A program made the translations under genes and the position numbers. From Streptomyces endocoffeicus (GTDB taxonomy: Bacteria > Actinomycetota > Actinomycetes > Streptomycetales > Streptomycetaceae), in contig NZ_JAERRG010000001.1 in assembly GCF_016741935.1 (NCBI RefSeq), positions 1,178,001 to 1,242,000 of the forward strand: a stretch of DNA of 64,000 nt. The letters run 5' to 3'. The stretch's first letter is position 1, and every line of letters starts with the position of its first letter. Positions 14,168 to 22,850 of the stretch are shown here, in pieces. The notes beneath the pieces are model-generated. The model made no database searches, was not told where the DNA came from, and saw nothing but the letters and a program-made list of their open reading frames with translations.

Positions 14168-16968
14168 GCGGATCCTCCTCCGATCAACGTCAAGAAGGCG
14201 TCTTCCAGGCGCCGGTTGGGCCCGAAGCTGGTCACCGGGATCTCCAGCCGCACCAGCTCGGCGAGCAGCCGCGCCGGGGTGGTCCCGTCGAGCTGGACGA
14301 GCAGTCCGTCGGTGGTGCGGCGGGCGGAGAGGACCCCGGGCAGCGCGCCCACCTTGCCCGTCAGGGCCTCGCTCAGCTCACCGTCGTGGCCCACCAGCAC
14401 ACTGCCGCCGTTACCGGTGATCTCGCCGACCGCGCCCGCCTGGATCAGCCGGCCGCGGTCCATCACGACCAGATGGGTGCAGGACTGCTCGACCTCCGCC
14501 AGGAGATGGCTGGAAACGATCACCGTGCGCCCCGCGGCGGCGTACCGGATCATCACCTCGCGCATCTCGCGGATCTGCGGCGGGTCGAGACCGTTGGTCG
14601 GTTCGTCGAGGATCAGCAGATCGGGCAGGCCCAGCATGGCCTGGGCGATGGCCAGCCGCTGCCGCATGCCCTGGGAGTAGGTGCGTACGGCACGCTCCAG
14701 CGCGCTGCCCAGGCCCGCGATCTCCAGGGCCTCCTCGATATGGGCGTCGGCGGCGGGACGGCCGGTGGCCCGCCAGTACAGCTCGAGGTTGGCGCTGCCG
14801 GTCAGATGCGGCAGGAAGCCCGCCCCCTCGACGAAGGCGCCCACGCGGGAGAGCACGGGCGCGCCGGGCCTGATGGCCTGGCCGAAGACCCGGATCTCGC
14901 CGTCGTCGGGAGCGATGAGCCCCATCAGCATCCGCAAGGTGGTGGTCTTGCCCGCGCCATTGGGCCCGAGAAGCCCGAGCACCTGCCCCTTCTCGACGCG
15001 GAAGGACAGATCGCGCACCGCGTAGCGGTCGGCGGACTTGGCGTAGCGCTTGCTCAGACCGGTGATCTGCAGGGGTACGTCGGCCAGTTCGGGGTCGGGC
15101 GGCGGAGTGGCCGTACGCCGCCTGCCGGTCAGCAGCAGCGCGAGCGCCACCACGGCCGCGCCGAGCGGCAGCCCCCACACCCATGCGGGCAGCGGGGCGG
15201 GCTGGGTGTGCACCCCGGGTGCGGTGGGCACCGACAGACCGCCGTCCGCGAGCCCGACCGAGTAGGTGGCGGGCTCGTTCGGGGAGGCGTAGCCGAGGTC
15301 GGTGGAGGCGAGCACGAGCCGCAGCCGGTGGCCCGCGATGAGCTCGTGGTCCACGGCGGGCAGCCGGACGGTGACGGTACGGCCCTGTTTGGCGCCGGTG
15401 ACCCGCAGCGGCGCGACCAGCTGCTCGGGCAGCACCTGCTGTCCGTCCGGCCCCACGTCGTAGACCTTGGCGAAGAGCACGGCGTCGTCCGTGTCGGCCT
15501 TGACCCGCACCTTCACCTCGGGCGATCCGGTGATCCGCAGGGGCCGGTCCAGCGGGCCCGAGTCGAACCGGGCGAACTGGCCGGGGATGTCGAGGGAGAG
15601 GCCGACGCCGAGTGAGGACGCCTGGGACAGTCCGGCGATGCCCGGCACGGTGGAGATGGAGGGCGGCCCCGCCCCGGGCGGGTTGGCGAACGACTGCTCG
15701 CGTCCGCGCAGCGCCACCGTCCGGCCGCCGTCGCCGAGGCCGGGGTAGCGGTCGCCGGTGGCGCCGCGCAGCTGGACCGCGCCGTTGGTGGTGTCGATGC
15801 CGCCGGTGCGGCTGACCCGGAAGGCGGGTCCGGTGTCGGTGCCCTTGTCGCCCTTGAGGTAGCGGTCGAACCAGGCGTCGGTGCGGGCCGCCACCCGCGA
15901 GGTCTCGCGGTCGCCGCCGTCATGTCCACCGGCCGTCCAGTCGACGGCGACCGGCGCCCCGTTGGCCCGGATCGCCTTCGCCATGGCGTCGGCCTGGCCG
16001 AGTGGGAAGAGGGAGTCGGCCTGCCCCTGGAGGATCAGCGTGGGGACCTTGATCCGGCCGGCGACGGCGGACGGGCTGCGCGCCTCGAGCAGCCGGCGGG
16101 CGGCGGCGTCGGGCTTTCCGGCGACCGCGACCCGCTCGTACATCTCGCACAGCTGCTTCTCGAAGCGACCGCAGCCCTGGCCCTGGTCCGTTCTGGCCTC
16201 TCCCCCGCCGTTCGGGTCTCCCGGGTCCGTCTGGGCTCCTTGGCCCGTCCCGCCGCCTCCGCCGCCCTGGCCGCCCTGGCCTCCCGGGCCCATCCCCCCG
16301 TTGGCGCCTCCCGCGCCGCTCGTATCGCCCTGGCCGCCCTGGGCGCCGGTGAGGTCGGCCGAGCCGGTGGTGAAGAACAGCCCGGCCCAGAGCTTCTTGT
16401 AGACGCCGTTCGGGAAGAGCGCGTCGGCGAGGTTCCAATAGGTGATCTCGGGCGCGATGGCGTCCACCCGGCGGTCGTATCCGGCCGCGAGCAGGGAGAT
16501 CGCCCCGCCGTAGGAGGCGCCGGCGACACCCACCCGGGGGTCGCCCTGACGGTCGAGCCGCACCTCGGGGCGTTTCGCCAGCCAGTCGATCAGCCGCCGG
16601 ACATCGGCCACCTCGTGGTCCGGGTCATTGAGCCCGATCTTCCCCGTGGATCTGCCGAAGCCACGCGCCGACCAGGTCAGCACGGCGTATCCATCGCGGG
16701 CGAGTTCCTCGGCGTGGTCGCGTACGTCGTCCTTGCTGCCGCCGAAGCCGTGGCCGAGCAGGACCGCGGGCCTGCGTCCGGTGCCCGCGGTGAAGTACGA
16801 GGTGTCGATGCGCGCGCCCGGCATGTCCAGCACGCGGTCCTGGCGGTGCACGGCCGGCCGGTCGCCGGAGGCGGCGACCGCCCAGGTGCCCGCGCCCGCG
16901 AGGAGGACCGCGGCGGCCACGGCGGCGGCCAGGCGCCGGCCCCTCGGCCGGGTCTTTCGGAGATCCAT
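14164..16968 (-). CDS. Secreted S15/CocE-like hydrolase fused through a membrane helix to an ABC ATPase
   Basis: 934 residues from ATG 16968. A signal-anchor (about 10-33) is followed by an alpha/beta-hydrolase of the X-Pro dipeptidyl-peptidase S15 type: LLGHGFGG, nucleophile motif GVAGASYGGA near 150, QGQADSLFPLGQ (Asp) and GGHDGGD (His), with a beta-sandwich domain after it. A Gly/Gln-rich insertion of about 55 residues (near 200-260) interrupts the hydrolase. One membrane helix near 605-625 leads to a cytoplasmic ABC ATPase with Walker A GPNGAGKTTT, signature YSQGMRQRLAIAQA and Walker B LLILDEPTNGLDP. The next gene is the matching permease. The layout implies export coupled to extracellular hydrolysis. 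Confidence 0.85.
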   Translation of the reverse strand: MDLRKTRPRGRRLAAAVAAAVLLAGAGTWAVAASGDRPAVHRQDRVLDMPGARIDTSYFTAGTGRRPAVLLGHGFGGSKDDVRDHAEELARDGYAVLTWSARGFGRSTGKIGLNDPDHEVADVRRLIDWLAKRPEVRLDRQGDPRVGVAGASYGGAISLLAAGYDRRVDAIAPEITYWNLADALFPNGVYKKLWAGLFFTTGSADLTGAQGGQGDTSGAGGANGGMGPGGQGGQGGGGGGTGQGAQTDPGDPNGGGEARTDQGQGCGRFEKQLCEMYERVAVAGKPDAAARRLLEARSPSAVAGRIKVPTLILQGQADSLFPLGQADAMAKAIRANGAPVAVDWTAGGHDGGDRETSRVAARTDAWFDRYLKGDKGTDTGPAFRVSRTGGIDTTNGAVQLRGATGDRYPGLGDGGRTVALRGREQSFANPPGAGPPSISTVPGIAGLSQASSLGVGLSLDIPGQFARFDSGPLDRPLRITGSPEVKVRVKADTDDAVLFAKVYDVGPDGQQVLPEQLVAPLRVTGAKQGRTVTVRLPAVDHELIAGHRLRLVLASTDLGYASPNEPATYSVGLADGGLSVPTAPGVHTQPAPLPAWVWGLPLGAAVVALALLLTGRRRTATPPPDPELADVPLQITGLSKRYAKSADRYAVRDLSFRVEKGQVLGLLGPNGAGKTTTLRMLMGLIAPDDGEIRVFGQAIRPGAPVLSRVGAFVEGAGFLPHLTGSANLELYWRATGRPAADAHIEEALEIAGLGSALERAVRTYSQGMRQRLAIAQAMLGLPDLLILDEPTNGLDPPQIREMREVMIRYAAAGRTVIVSSHLLAEVEQSCTHLVVMDRGRLIQAGAVGEITGNGGSVLVGHDGELSEALTGKVGALPGVLSARRTTDGLLVQLDGTTPARLLAELVRLEIPVTSFGPNRRLEDAFLTLIGGGSA

Positions 16969-17135
16969 GTCTGAAACCCTAAGAGGAGGAGGCAAACGCC
17001 GCGGCTGACACCAGACGGATTCTCGTCCACTCCCCGGGGAGTACCCGGACACCGTCCGTACACCCGGCGCGGTATGCCCCGACCGCGGTGGCCGGGCTTT
17101 TGGATCAGTCGGACGATGCTCCATAGGATGCGCCG

Positions 17136-18404
17136 GTGATCATAAAGAAACGTCTGGCGACAGGCGCGTTGGGGCTGCTCGCGGCCCTCGCCTGCGGCCT
17201 GATATCCCCTCCCGCCGCCATGGCCGGCGAACCGGCCCCCGATTCCCCCAAGGTCGAGCTGGTACTCGATGTCAGCGGCTCCATGCGGGCCCGCGACGTC
17301 GACGGCGACACCCGGATGGCGGCAGCGAAGCAGGCGTTCAACGAGGTGCTCGACGCCACACCCGAAGAGGTGCGGCTGGGCATCCGCACCCTCGGCGCCA
17401 ATTACCCCGGCAAGGACCGTAAGGCCGGCTGCCAGGACAGCGAGCGGCTCTACCCGGTGGGCCAGGTGGACCGCACCGAGGCCAAGGCGGCCGTCGCCAC
17501 GCTGCGCCCCACCGGCTGGACGCCCATCGGGCTCGCGCTGCGCGGCGCGTCCAAGGACCTCTCCGGCGGCGAGGGGACCCGCCGGATCGTGCTGATCACG
17601 GACGGCGAGGACTCCTGCGGTCTGCCGGACCCGTGTGATGTGGCCCGGGAACTGGCCGCCCAGGGAACCCACCTGGTCGTCGACACGCTCGGGCTGACGC
17701 TGGACCGCAAGGTCCGCGAGCAGCTCAGCTGCATCGCCGAGGCCACCGGTGGCACGTACACGGCGATCCAGCACCGGGACCAGCTCTCCAGCCGTATCAA
17801 GCAGCTGGTCCGGCGCTCCGCCGACACGCCCGTGGAGACGCCCACGCCGGTCCGGGGCGCCGCCCAGTGCGCGAAGGCCCCGTACCTGGGCTCCGGCCTC
17901 TACAGCGACCGGGAGAGCTTCGGGGAACACCGCTGGTACCGGATGCGGGTGGCGCCCGGTCAGGAGCTGCGGGCCTCGGCGAGCGTGGCCATGGACCGCA
18001 CCGTCGACCCGGACTACGGCGTGCTGGTGCGGGCGGTGACCCCGGGCGGCCGGGAGCTGGTGCGCGGCAGCGAGGCGGGCAGCGGCCGTACGGACGTCAT
18101 CTCCAGCGGGCTGCGCTATCCGGTCGCCGATGTGGACGACGACGAGGACGAGACGGCGCGGACGGTGTGCGTGGAGCTGAGCCAGTCGTTCTCCGCGCCT
18201 GCCTCCGTCAAGCGCGCTCCGGGCCTTCCGGTGGAACTCGCCGTCGATGTGGTGGGCAACGACGATCCGCCCGCCGATGTGGCCGCCTTCGGCCTGGGCC
18301 GCGGCTGGGTGCTGCTGGGCGTGCTCACCGTGGGCGGGCTGCTCGTGGGGTTGCTGTGGGGCTGGCTGGCCCGCTGGCGTGTCACCGTCTGGAGGTCCAA
18401 CTGA
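17136..18404 (+). CDS. Secreted von Willebrand factor A domain protein
   Basis: 422 residues, GTG start. A signal peptide (about 1-30) precedes a VWA domain with an intact metal-binding MIDAS motif DVSGS at 45-49 and the later TGWTPIG and ITDGEDSC segments. The second half is a beta-rich module with paired cysteines, and one C-terminal helix (about 390-412) ends in a short basic tail, so the protein faces outward and is membrane-anchored. VWA domains bind protein partners through a divalent metal. The stop overlaps the next gene's ATG (TGATG), and that gene encodes a matching secreted partner. The exact role is unknown. Confidence 0.85.
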   Translation: MIIKKRLATGALGLLAALACGLISPPAAMAGEPAPDSPKVELVLDVSGSMRARDVDGDTRMAAAKQAFNEVLDATPEEVRLGIRTLGANYPGKDRKAGCQDSERLYPVGQVDRTEAKAAVATLRPTGWTPIGLALRGASKDLSGGEGTRRIVLITDGEDSCGLPDPCDVARELAAQGTHLVVDTLGLTLDRKVREQLSCIAEATGGTYTAIQHRDQLSSRIKQLVRRSADTPVETPTPVRGAAQCAKAPYLGSGLYSDRESFGEHRWYRMRVAPGQELRASASVAMDRTVDPDYGVLVRAVTPGGRELVRGSEAGSGRTDVISSGLRYPVADVDDDEDETARTVCVELSQSFSAPASVKRAPGLPVELAVDVVGNDDPPADVAAFGLGRGWVLLGVLTVGGLLVGLLWGWLARWRVTVWRSN

Positions 18405-19321
18405 TGCGAGCCCTGCGTACCCTGGGCGCCGCGCTCACCCTGTGCGCCGCCGCCTGGCTGACCGCCGCCGCACCGGCCGCCGCGGACGGTAAGGACGGCA
18501 CGGACGGCAAGAGCGGCACGGAAGCGCCCACCGAGGCGGGGACGAGCTTCCGTACCGCCACCGAGCTCAAGCCCGGTCAGCGGGCCACCGCGGCGGCCTC
18601 CACCGGCGACTATCTGTACTGGGTGTTCCCGGCCGCCGCCGGGCAGGTCCCCGAGGTCGAGGCGGAGCTGAAGCTGCCCGACGCCTCGAGCCGGCACGGC
18701 AGCGCCACCTGGCAGCTGGATGTCTACGACGGTCTGCGCCGCCACCAGCCGTGCGCCTCGGGCACCCCGTCGCGCCGGGCGGCCCAGCAGGACCGGACGG
18801 TCACCGTGAGCTGCACCCTGCGGCAGGTGCGGTCCTGGTCCGAGCGCTGGGCCAACGACCCTCTGCAGGGCGCGTATTACGTGCGGCTCACCGTCGTCGA
18901 TCTGCCCGCCGAGGACCTCGGGCTGCCGATCGACGCCGAGGTCGAGGCGTCCGTACGGGACGCGGGCGGGGCGCATGCCGACGGCGGGGACATGACGCCG
19001 CTCAATCCGGTACTGCGGGCCGGAACGGCCCCCGGGACGGACTCCGAGCCGACGGGCGACGCCTCCTCGGATTCCGCGGACTCATCGGACTCATCGGACT
19101 CATCGGACTCATCGGATTCATCGGACGACAAGGGCGGGGACATTCCGCACGCGGTCGCCGAGCCGGAGGACGGCTGGGGTTCCGGCTGGTGGTCGGACCG
19201 CTGGGTGTGGACCGTGATCGGCGCGGCGCTGGCGGCGCTCGCCGGGGTGGGCGGCTACACCCTCACCCGGGGGCCGCGCTCTCCGGGCCGCCCGCAGAAC
19301 GGCACAGGGTCCGACATCTGA
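18404..19321 (+). CDS. Secreted membrane-anchored partner of the VWA protein, with SSD repeats
   Basis: 305 residues; GGAGG upstream, start overlapping the VWA stop by one base. A signal peptide (1-27) leads to a beta-rich domain (about 45-190) that resembles the C-terminal half of the VWA protein (GDYLYWVFPAAAGQ compares with HRWYRMRVAPGQ, my reading). A Ser/Asp repeat linker near 225-240, encoded by five 9-bp GACTCATCG units (19079-19123), precedes one C-terminal helix and a basic tail. No enzymatic motif is seen. Gene pairing suggests a complex with the VWA protein. Confidence 0.75.
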   Translation: MRALRTLGAALTLCAAAWLTAAAPAAADGKDGTDGKSGTEAPTEAGTSFRTATELKPGQRATAAASTGDYLYWVFPAAAGQVPEVEAELKLPDASSRHGSATWQLDVYDGLRRHQPCASGTPSRRAAQQDRTVTVSCTLRQVRSWSERWANDPLQGAYYVRLTVVDLPAEDLGLPIDAEVEASVRDAGGAHADGGDMTPLNPVLRAGTAPGTDSEPTGDASSDSADSSDSSDSSDSSDSSDDKGGDIPHAVAEPEDGWGSGWWSDRWVWTVIGAALAALAGVGGYTLTRGPRSPGRPQNGTGSDI

Positions 19322-19336
19322 CCCGATGTCCGGAAT

Positions 19337-19377
19337 CGGCGCGGGGCCCGCACGGCGATCGTGCGGGCCCCGCGCCG
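19337..19377. terminator. Strong bidirectional hairpin terminator
   Basis: An 18-bp perfect stem (core GCGGGGCCCGCACG) with a 5-base GCGAT loop lies between the convergent VWA operon and the TerD gene. Confidence 0.85.
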
Positions 19378-19432
19378 CGCCGGACCCCGGTGGCCCGGCG
19401 CCAGGAAAGCTCCCGGGAAGTCGCCCGGACGC

Positions 19433-19963
19433 TCAGGAATAGTCCTTGCCCATGAGCTGCCCAAAGCCCTCGGGATCCGCGTCGAATCCACGAATAACGC
19501 TCTGAATTCCCCATTCCCCCGCGTCGTCCCGGGTGAATACCGCAACCGTGGCGGAAGTGGCTTCTGAGACACCGGTGAAGTCACTCGTCATGAGTTCGGT
19601 GTATCCCTCGAGAATCCGGACACTGGTGTGCGGGACATCCCCGAACGTCTTCCGCCCCGAGCCCTGCTGGATGGTTATCCCGACGACCACCCGCGTGTAT
19701 TCGGACGACAGCCGTTCGAGCTCGAGGGTCATGGACTCGTCGGTGCCAAGGCCCTGACCGGTGCGGCTGTCCCGGTTGAGGTTGATGGTGCCGTCCGGTG
19801 AGCGGCTGTCGAAGTGGACGAGGTACGCGGGCGCACCGTACGGATCGGCGGCGCGGTACGTCCCGGCCACGATGTCGAGATCATGGGGCGGCTCACCGAG
19901 GGGGCTCGGATCCCACTTGAGCGCCACCTCGATTTTCTGAAGCCCCTTGTTGAGACCAGTCAC
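19433..19963 (-). CDS. TerD-family (tellurium/stress) protein
   Basis: 176 residues from GTG 19963, which has GAGGGAAG 6-7 bases upstream; the frame also allows ATG at 20014, but the family normally begins close to the LNKG segment. TerD features are LNKGLQKIEVALKWDP at the N-terminus, DLDIVAGTYRA, a GTDESMTLELERL calcium-site-like region, and ARFT-type beta strands later. TerD proteins are calcium-binding stress proteins widespread in streptomycetes, linked to tellurite resistance and development. No other ter gene is adjacent. Confidence 0.8.
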   Translation of the reverse strand: MTGLNKGLQKIEVALKWDPSPLGEPPHDLDIVAGTYRAADPYGAPAYLVHFDSRSPDGTINLNRDSRTGQGLGTDESMTLELERLSSEYTRVVVGITIQQGSGRKTFGDVPHTSVRILEGYTELMTSDFTGVSEATSATVAVFTRDDAGEWGIQSVIRGFDADPEGFGQLMGKDYS

Positions 19964-20121
19964 CCGGACTTCCCTTCCCTCGAACCGTGCGGATTTGAAA
20001 GCGCGTGGCGTCAAGCCTATCGCGGGCAGGGCGAGTTGAGGATTTTTCCACAGCCGCGTGCGGGGCCCCGCCGAGGGGTCTCTACTATGGGCCTCCGTAC
20101 TAACGGCGGAAGGAAGCGTCC

Positions 20122-20490
20122 ATGCGACGGTTGGGGGAGCTCGAGGCGGAGATCATGGACCGTCTCTGGGCTTGGCAGCGTCCCACGACGGTGCGGGAGA
20201 TCGTGGACGACATCAACGAGCACCGTCCGGTCGCCTATACCACGGTGATGACCGTCGCCTCCATCCTCTACAACAAGGGCTGGCTGCTGCGCGCCAAGGA
20301 GGGCCGGGCGTGGGTCTACTCACCGGTCCGCAGCCGCGAGGAGTACACCGCGGCGCTGATGGAGGACGCCCTCGGCACCAGCGAGGACCGCTCCGCCGCC
20401 CTCACCCACTTCGTCGAGCAGATGGGCCCCGACGAGGTCAGCGCGCTGCGCAAGGCCCTGCGGACCGCGGGGCGGCGGACCAAGGCGTGA
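20122..20490 (+). CDS. BlaI/MecI/CopY-family winged-helix repressor
   Basis: 122 residues with the BlaI winged helix: LGELEAEIMDRLWAWQRPTTVREIVDDI, then AYTTVMTVASILYNKGWL as the recognition region and a C-terminal dimerisation helix. BlaI repressors are removed by a membrane metalloprotease partner when a signal arrives. Here the partner gene overlaps by 4 bp (GTGA). No beta-lactamase or penicillin-binding protein gene is nearby, so the regulon is not evident. CTACTA and GTACTA half-sites lie just upstream (about 20089-20102) and may be the autoregulatory operator. Confidence 0.85.
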   Translation: MRRLGELEAEIMDRLWAWQRPTTVREIVDDINEHRPVAYTTVMTVASILYNKGWLLRAKEGRAWVYSPVRSREEYTAALMEDALGTSEDRSAALTHFVEQMGPDEVSALRKALRTAGRRTKA

Positions 20491-21404
20491 CGGCCGCCCT
20501 CGCCCTGGCCTGCTACGCCGCCGCGGTCGGCGCAGCGGCCCCCAAGGCGCTGGCGCGCAGCGCCTGGCCGCATCGCGCACCCGCCTTGGCGGTTGCCGTT
20601 TGGCATGGGTTGGTCCTTTCGTTCACCATCGCGCTCGCTCTGACCACTTATCACCTCGTCACCCCAACTTGGCATCTTCATAATGGAATGTCCGGCTTGC
20701 TCCGGTTCTGTGGGTTGACGCTGAACGCCCGAATCCCGGGCACGGGCCCGATCGGTGTTCCGGCCATCGCCGCACCGGCCTCGGTGGCGCTGGTTCCGCT
20801 CGTCTGCTTCGGTCATGAGGTGCTGCGGGCCCGGCGCGTCCGCGCCCGCCACCGGGGCGTTCTGGACATGGTCGGCCGGCGCTCGGCCCGGCTGCGCGCC
20901 ACCGTGCTGGACCATGACACGCCCGCGGCCTACTGCCTGCCCGGCCGCAGGCCGCGGATCGTGGTGAGCGCGGGCGCGCTGCGGCTGCTCTCCCCCGCAC
21001 AGCTGGAGTCCGTACTGGAGCATGAGCGCGCGCATATCGCGGGCCGCCACCATCTGGCGCTGGCGGCCACGGAGGCGTTCGCCCGGGTGTTCCGGTGGCT
21101 GCCGCTGGCGCGCGAGGCCAGGGCGCAGACGGCGCTTCTACTGGAGATGGCCGCGGACGACCGCGCGCTGCGCCGCCATCCGCGCCACGCGCTCGTCTCC
21201 GCCCTCTACACGATGGCGGCGGGCCACGCACCCCATGCCCCCGGCGGGGCCTTCGCCGTGGGCGGACCGGGCGCGGTGGTCCGGCTGCGGCGGATGCTGG
21301 ATGCCCGGCGGCGTCCGCATCCGGCGCTGTGCGGCGTGGTGGCGGCGGTCGCGGTGGGCTTACCGCTGCTGCCTCCCCTGCTGGGCTGCGCCCCCGGGAT
21401 GTAG
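20487..21404 (+). CDS. M56/BlaR1-like membrane metallopeptidase, contains a TTA codon
   Basis: 305 residues, GTG start overlapping the repressor gene. Hydrophobic segments lie near 1-20, 35-55 and 85-110, with a zinc-binding HERAH motif at 179-183 (VLEHERAHIAGRHH) followed by a downstream Glu/Asp-rich EMAADDRALRR helix. This is the M56 (BlaR1 N-terminal) fold without an extracellular penicillin-binding sensor domain, as is usual in actinobacteria. It would cleave or inactivate the BlaI-like partner. Codon 292 is TTA, so full translation may need bldA tRNA. Confidence 0.85.
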   Translation: MTAALALACYAAAVGAAAPKALARSAWPHRAPALAVAVWHGLVLSFTIALALTTYHLVTPTWHLHNGMSGLLRFCGLTLNARIPGTGPIGVPAIAAPASVALVPLVCFGHEVLRARRVRARHRGVLDMVGRRSARLRATVLDHDTPAAYCLPGRRPRIVVSAGALRLLSPAQLESVLEHERAHIAGRHHLALAATEAFARVFRWLPLAREARAQTALLLEMAADDRALRRHPRHALVSALYTMAAGHAPHAPGGAFAVGGPGAVVRLRRMLDARRRPHPALCGVVAAVAVGLPLLPPLLGCAPGM

Positions 21405-21410
21405 CGCTCC

Positions 21411-21483
21411 GAGCCGCGCCCCAGGGTCCGCCCCGGGCCATACGGAGGGACCGCAGGACCCGGGGCGGGGTGTGACGCGGCTC
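21411..21483. terminator. Complex GC hairpin between convergent genes
   Basis: Outer arms GAGCCGCG and CGCGGCTC enclose inner near-complementary arms (CGCCCCAGGGTCC with GGACCCGGGGCG). The structure touches the stop codon of the DUF305 gene and is probably a bidirectional terminator. Confidence 0.45.
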
Positions 21484-22150
21484 AGAGCCGGTCGAGCAGC
21501 GTCCGCAAGGTGGTGACCTCGGCGGACTGGCTCTTCACGACGTCGTCGGCGAGCTTCTTGGCCTTGGCGTTACGGCCGTTCTTCTTCTCGTCCTTCGCCA
21601 TGTCGATCGCGCCCTCGTGATGGTCGATCATCATGCTCGCGAAGGCCCGGTCGAAGGCGGGCCCCTTGGCGGCCTTGAGCTTCCGCATGTCCTCCTCGGA
21701 CATCATTCCGCCCATAGCACCCTTACCGCTTGCACCGTGGTCCATTCCGGGCATCTCGTCCGAGGACGCCTTCTCCGGCTTGCCCCAGCCCTTGAGCCAG
21801 GACTTCAGGGTGACGATCTCCGGGTCCTGAGCCTTCTCGATCTGCCCCGCCAGGCTCTTGATCCGCGCGCTCGAGGCCCGGTCGTCGGCCAGTCCGGCCA
21901 TCTCCAGGGCCTGCTCATGGTGCGGGATCATCATCTGCGCGAAGCTGACGTCCGCGTCGTTGAACGCTCCCGCGGCGGAGCTCGCGGTCGCCTCGGAGGT
22001 GGCGGACTCCTTCGCACTCGTGTGGTCCATGTCCTTCATGTCGTCGTTCCCGCCACAGCCGGCGAGCAGCAGCCCTCCGGCGGCGACGGCGCCCACGAGG
22101 GCGAGACGGCGGTGGAGCGGCCGACGCGGGACACGCGTGAATGCGGTCAT
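21482..22150 (-). CDS. DUF305 lipoprotein
   Basis: 222 residues. A lipoprotein signal ends in LLAGC with Cys32 as the lipidated residue. Two DUF305 repeats follow, each marked by a His-rich core: MMIPHHEQALEMA and MMIDHHEGAIDMA, separated by a Met/His/Gly-rich stretch (MPGMDHGASGKGAMGGMM). The Met/His content suggests binding of copper or silver ions at the outer membrane face. DUF305 proteins have a ferritin-like helical fold. The next gene upstream encodes another Met/His-containing membrane protein, often found beside DUF305 genes. Confidence 0.85.
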   Translation of the reverse strand: MTAFTRVPRRPLHRRLALVGAVAAGGLLLAGCGGNDDMKDMDHTSAKESATSEATASSAAGAFNDADVSFAQMMIPHHEQALEMAGLADDRASSARIKSLAGQIEKAQDPEIVTLKSWLKGWGKPEKASSDEMPGMDHGASGKGAMGGMMSEEDMRKLKAAKGPAFDRAFASMMIDHHEGAIDMAKDEKKNGRNAKAKKLADDVVKSQSAEVTTLRTLLDRL

Positions 22151-22219
22151 GTCGATATACCTCTTTTGCCAAGTGTTGACTGTTCCATGGGCGTACCGGC
22201 GCTTTACGCGCGGTTCGGC

Positions 22220-22753
22220 CTATATCCGCAGAACAGACAGGGCAGTGAGGTCGGGGCCGGGTGAGGGAGGATCGGGCCGCGCGACGACGGGCACCGCCAC
22301 GGGAAGCCTCAGCGGCGGACCGCTCCGGCGGGTGAGCACGGCACCCAAGAGCGCTCCGAGCACCCAGACGCCGAGCACCGCGACACACAGCGAGGCCATG
22401 TCCATACCGGTCATGGGTTCGCGTGGCTTTGTCTCGGGCGCGGCCGGGGCATGCCCGGCCCCGGCGGACAGGGCAGGCGCGACCCGCTGCGGTCCGGAGC
22501 CGGTGGCGGCCGTACCGCCGCCGTGATCGGCGCCGTACGACCCGGGGCCGCCGTTGTACGACCCGGGGTCGCCCTTGTACGACCCGGGGCGCATCTCACC
22601 GGGCGCATGGCGCGCCGAGTGCGTCATGCCCGCGCCGGAGCCGCCGTCGGGATGGCCCAGGGTGTGCATGACGAAGACACCGAGCGCGAGCACGACGACG
22701 AGCAGAAGCCGCGGAAGGACTCCGCCCGCGCGCATGCTCCTGCCGGTGGTCAC
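22220..22753 (-). CDS. DUF6153-like membrane protein with PGSY repeats
   Basis: 177 residues with an N-terminal helix (LLLVVVLALGVFVMHTLGH, about 15-33) and a second one near 120-143. Between them lie three 7-residue PGSYxGx repeats, encoded by a 21-bp tandem repeat (22536-22590), and His-containing segments. The HTLGHP ending of helix 1 and the gene's position just before DUF305 match the streptomycete DUF6153 family. It is probably co-transcribed with the DUF305 gene (about 70 bp apart). A role in copper handling is a guess from context. Confidence 0.65.
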   Translation of the reverse strand: MTTGRSMRAGGVLPRLLLVVVLALGVFVMHTLGHPDGGSGAGMTHSARHAPGEMRPGSYKGDPGSYNGGPGSYGADHGGGTAATGSGPQRVAPALSAGAGHAPAAPETKPREPMTGMDMASLCVAVLGVWVLGALLGAVLTRRSGPPLRLPVAVPVVARPDPPSPGPDLTALSVLRI

Positions 22754-22850
22754 CGTCGCTCCTCGGGGTCGGTGTGATCTTTCTCGGAGTCACACCCTAC
22801 TCCTAATGCCGTTAGTACGTGTGCGGACCCCCGAAAGCCCCCGGAGCCGC

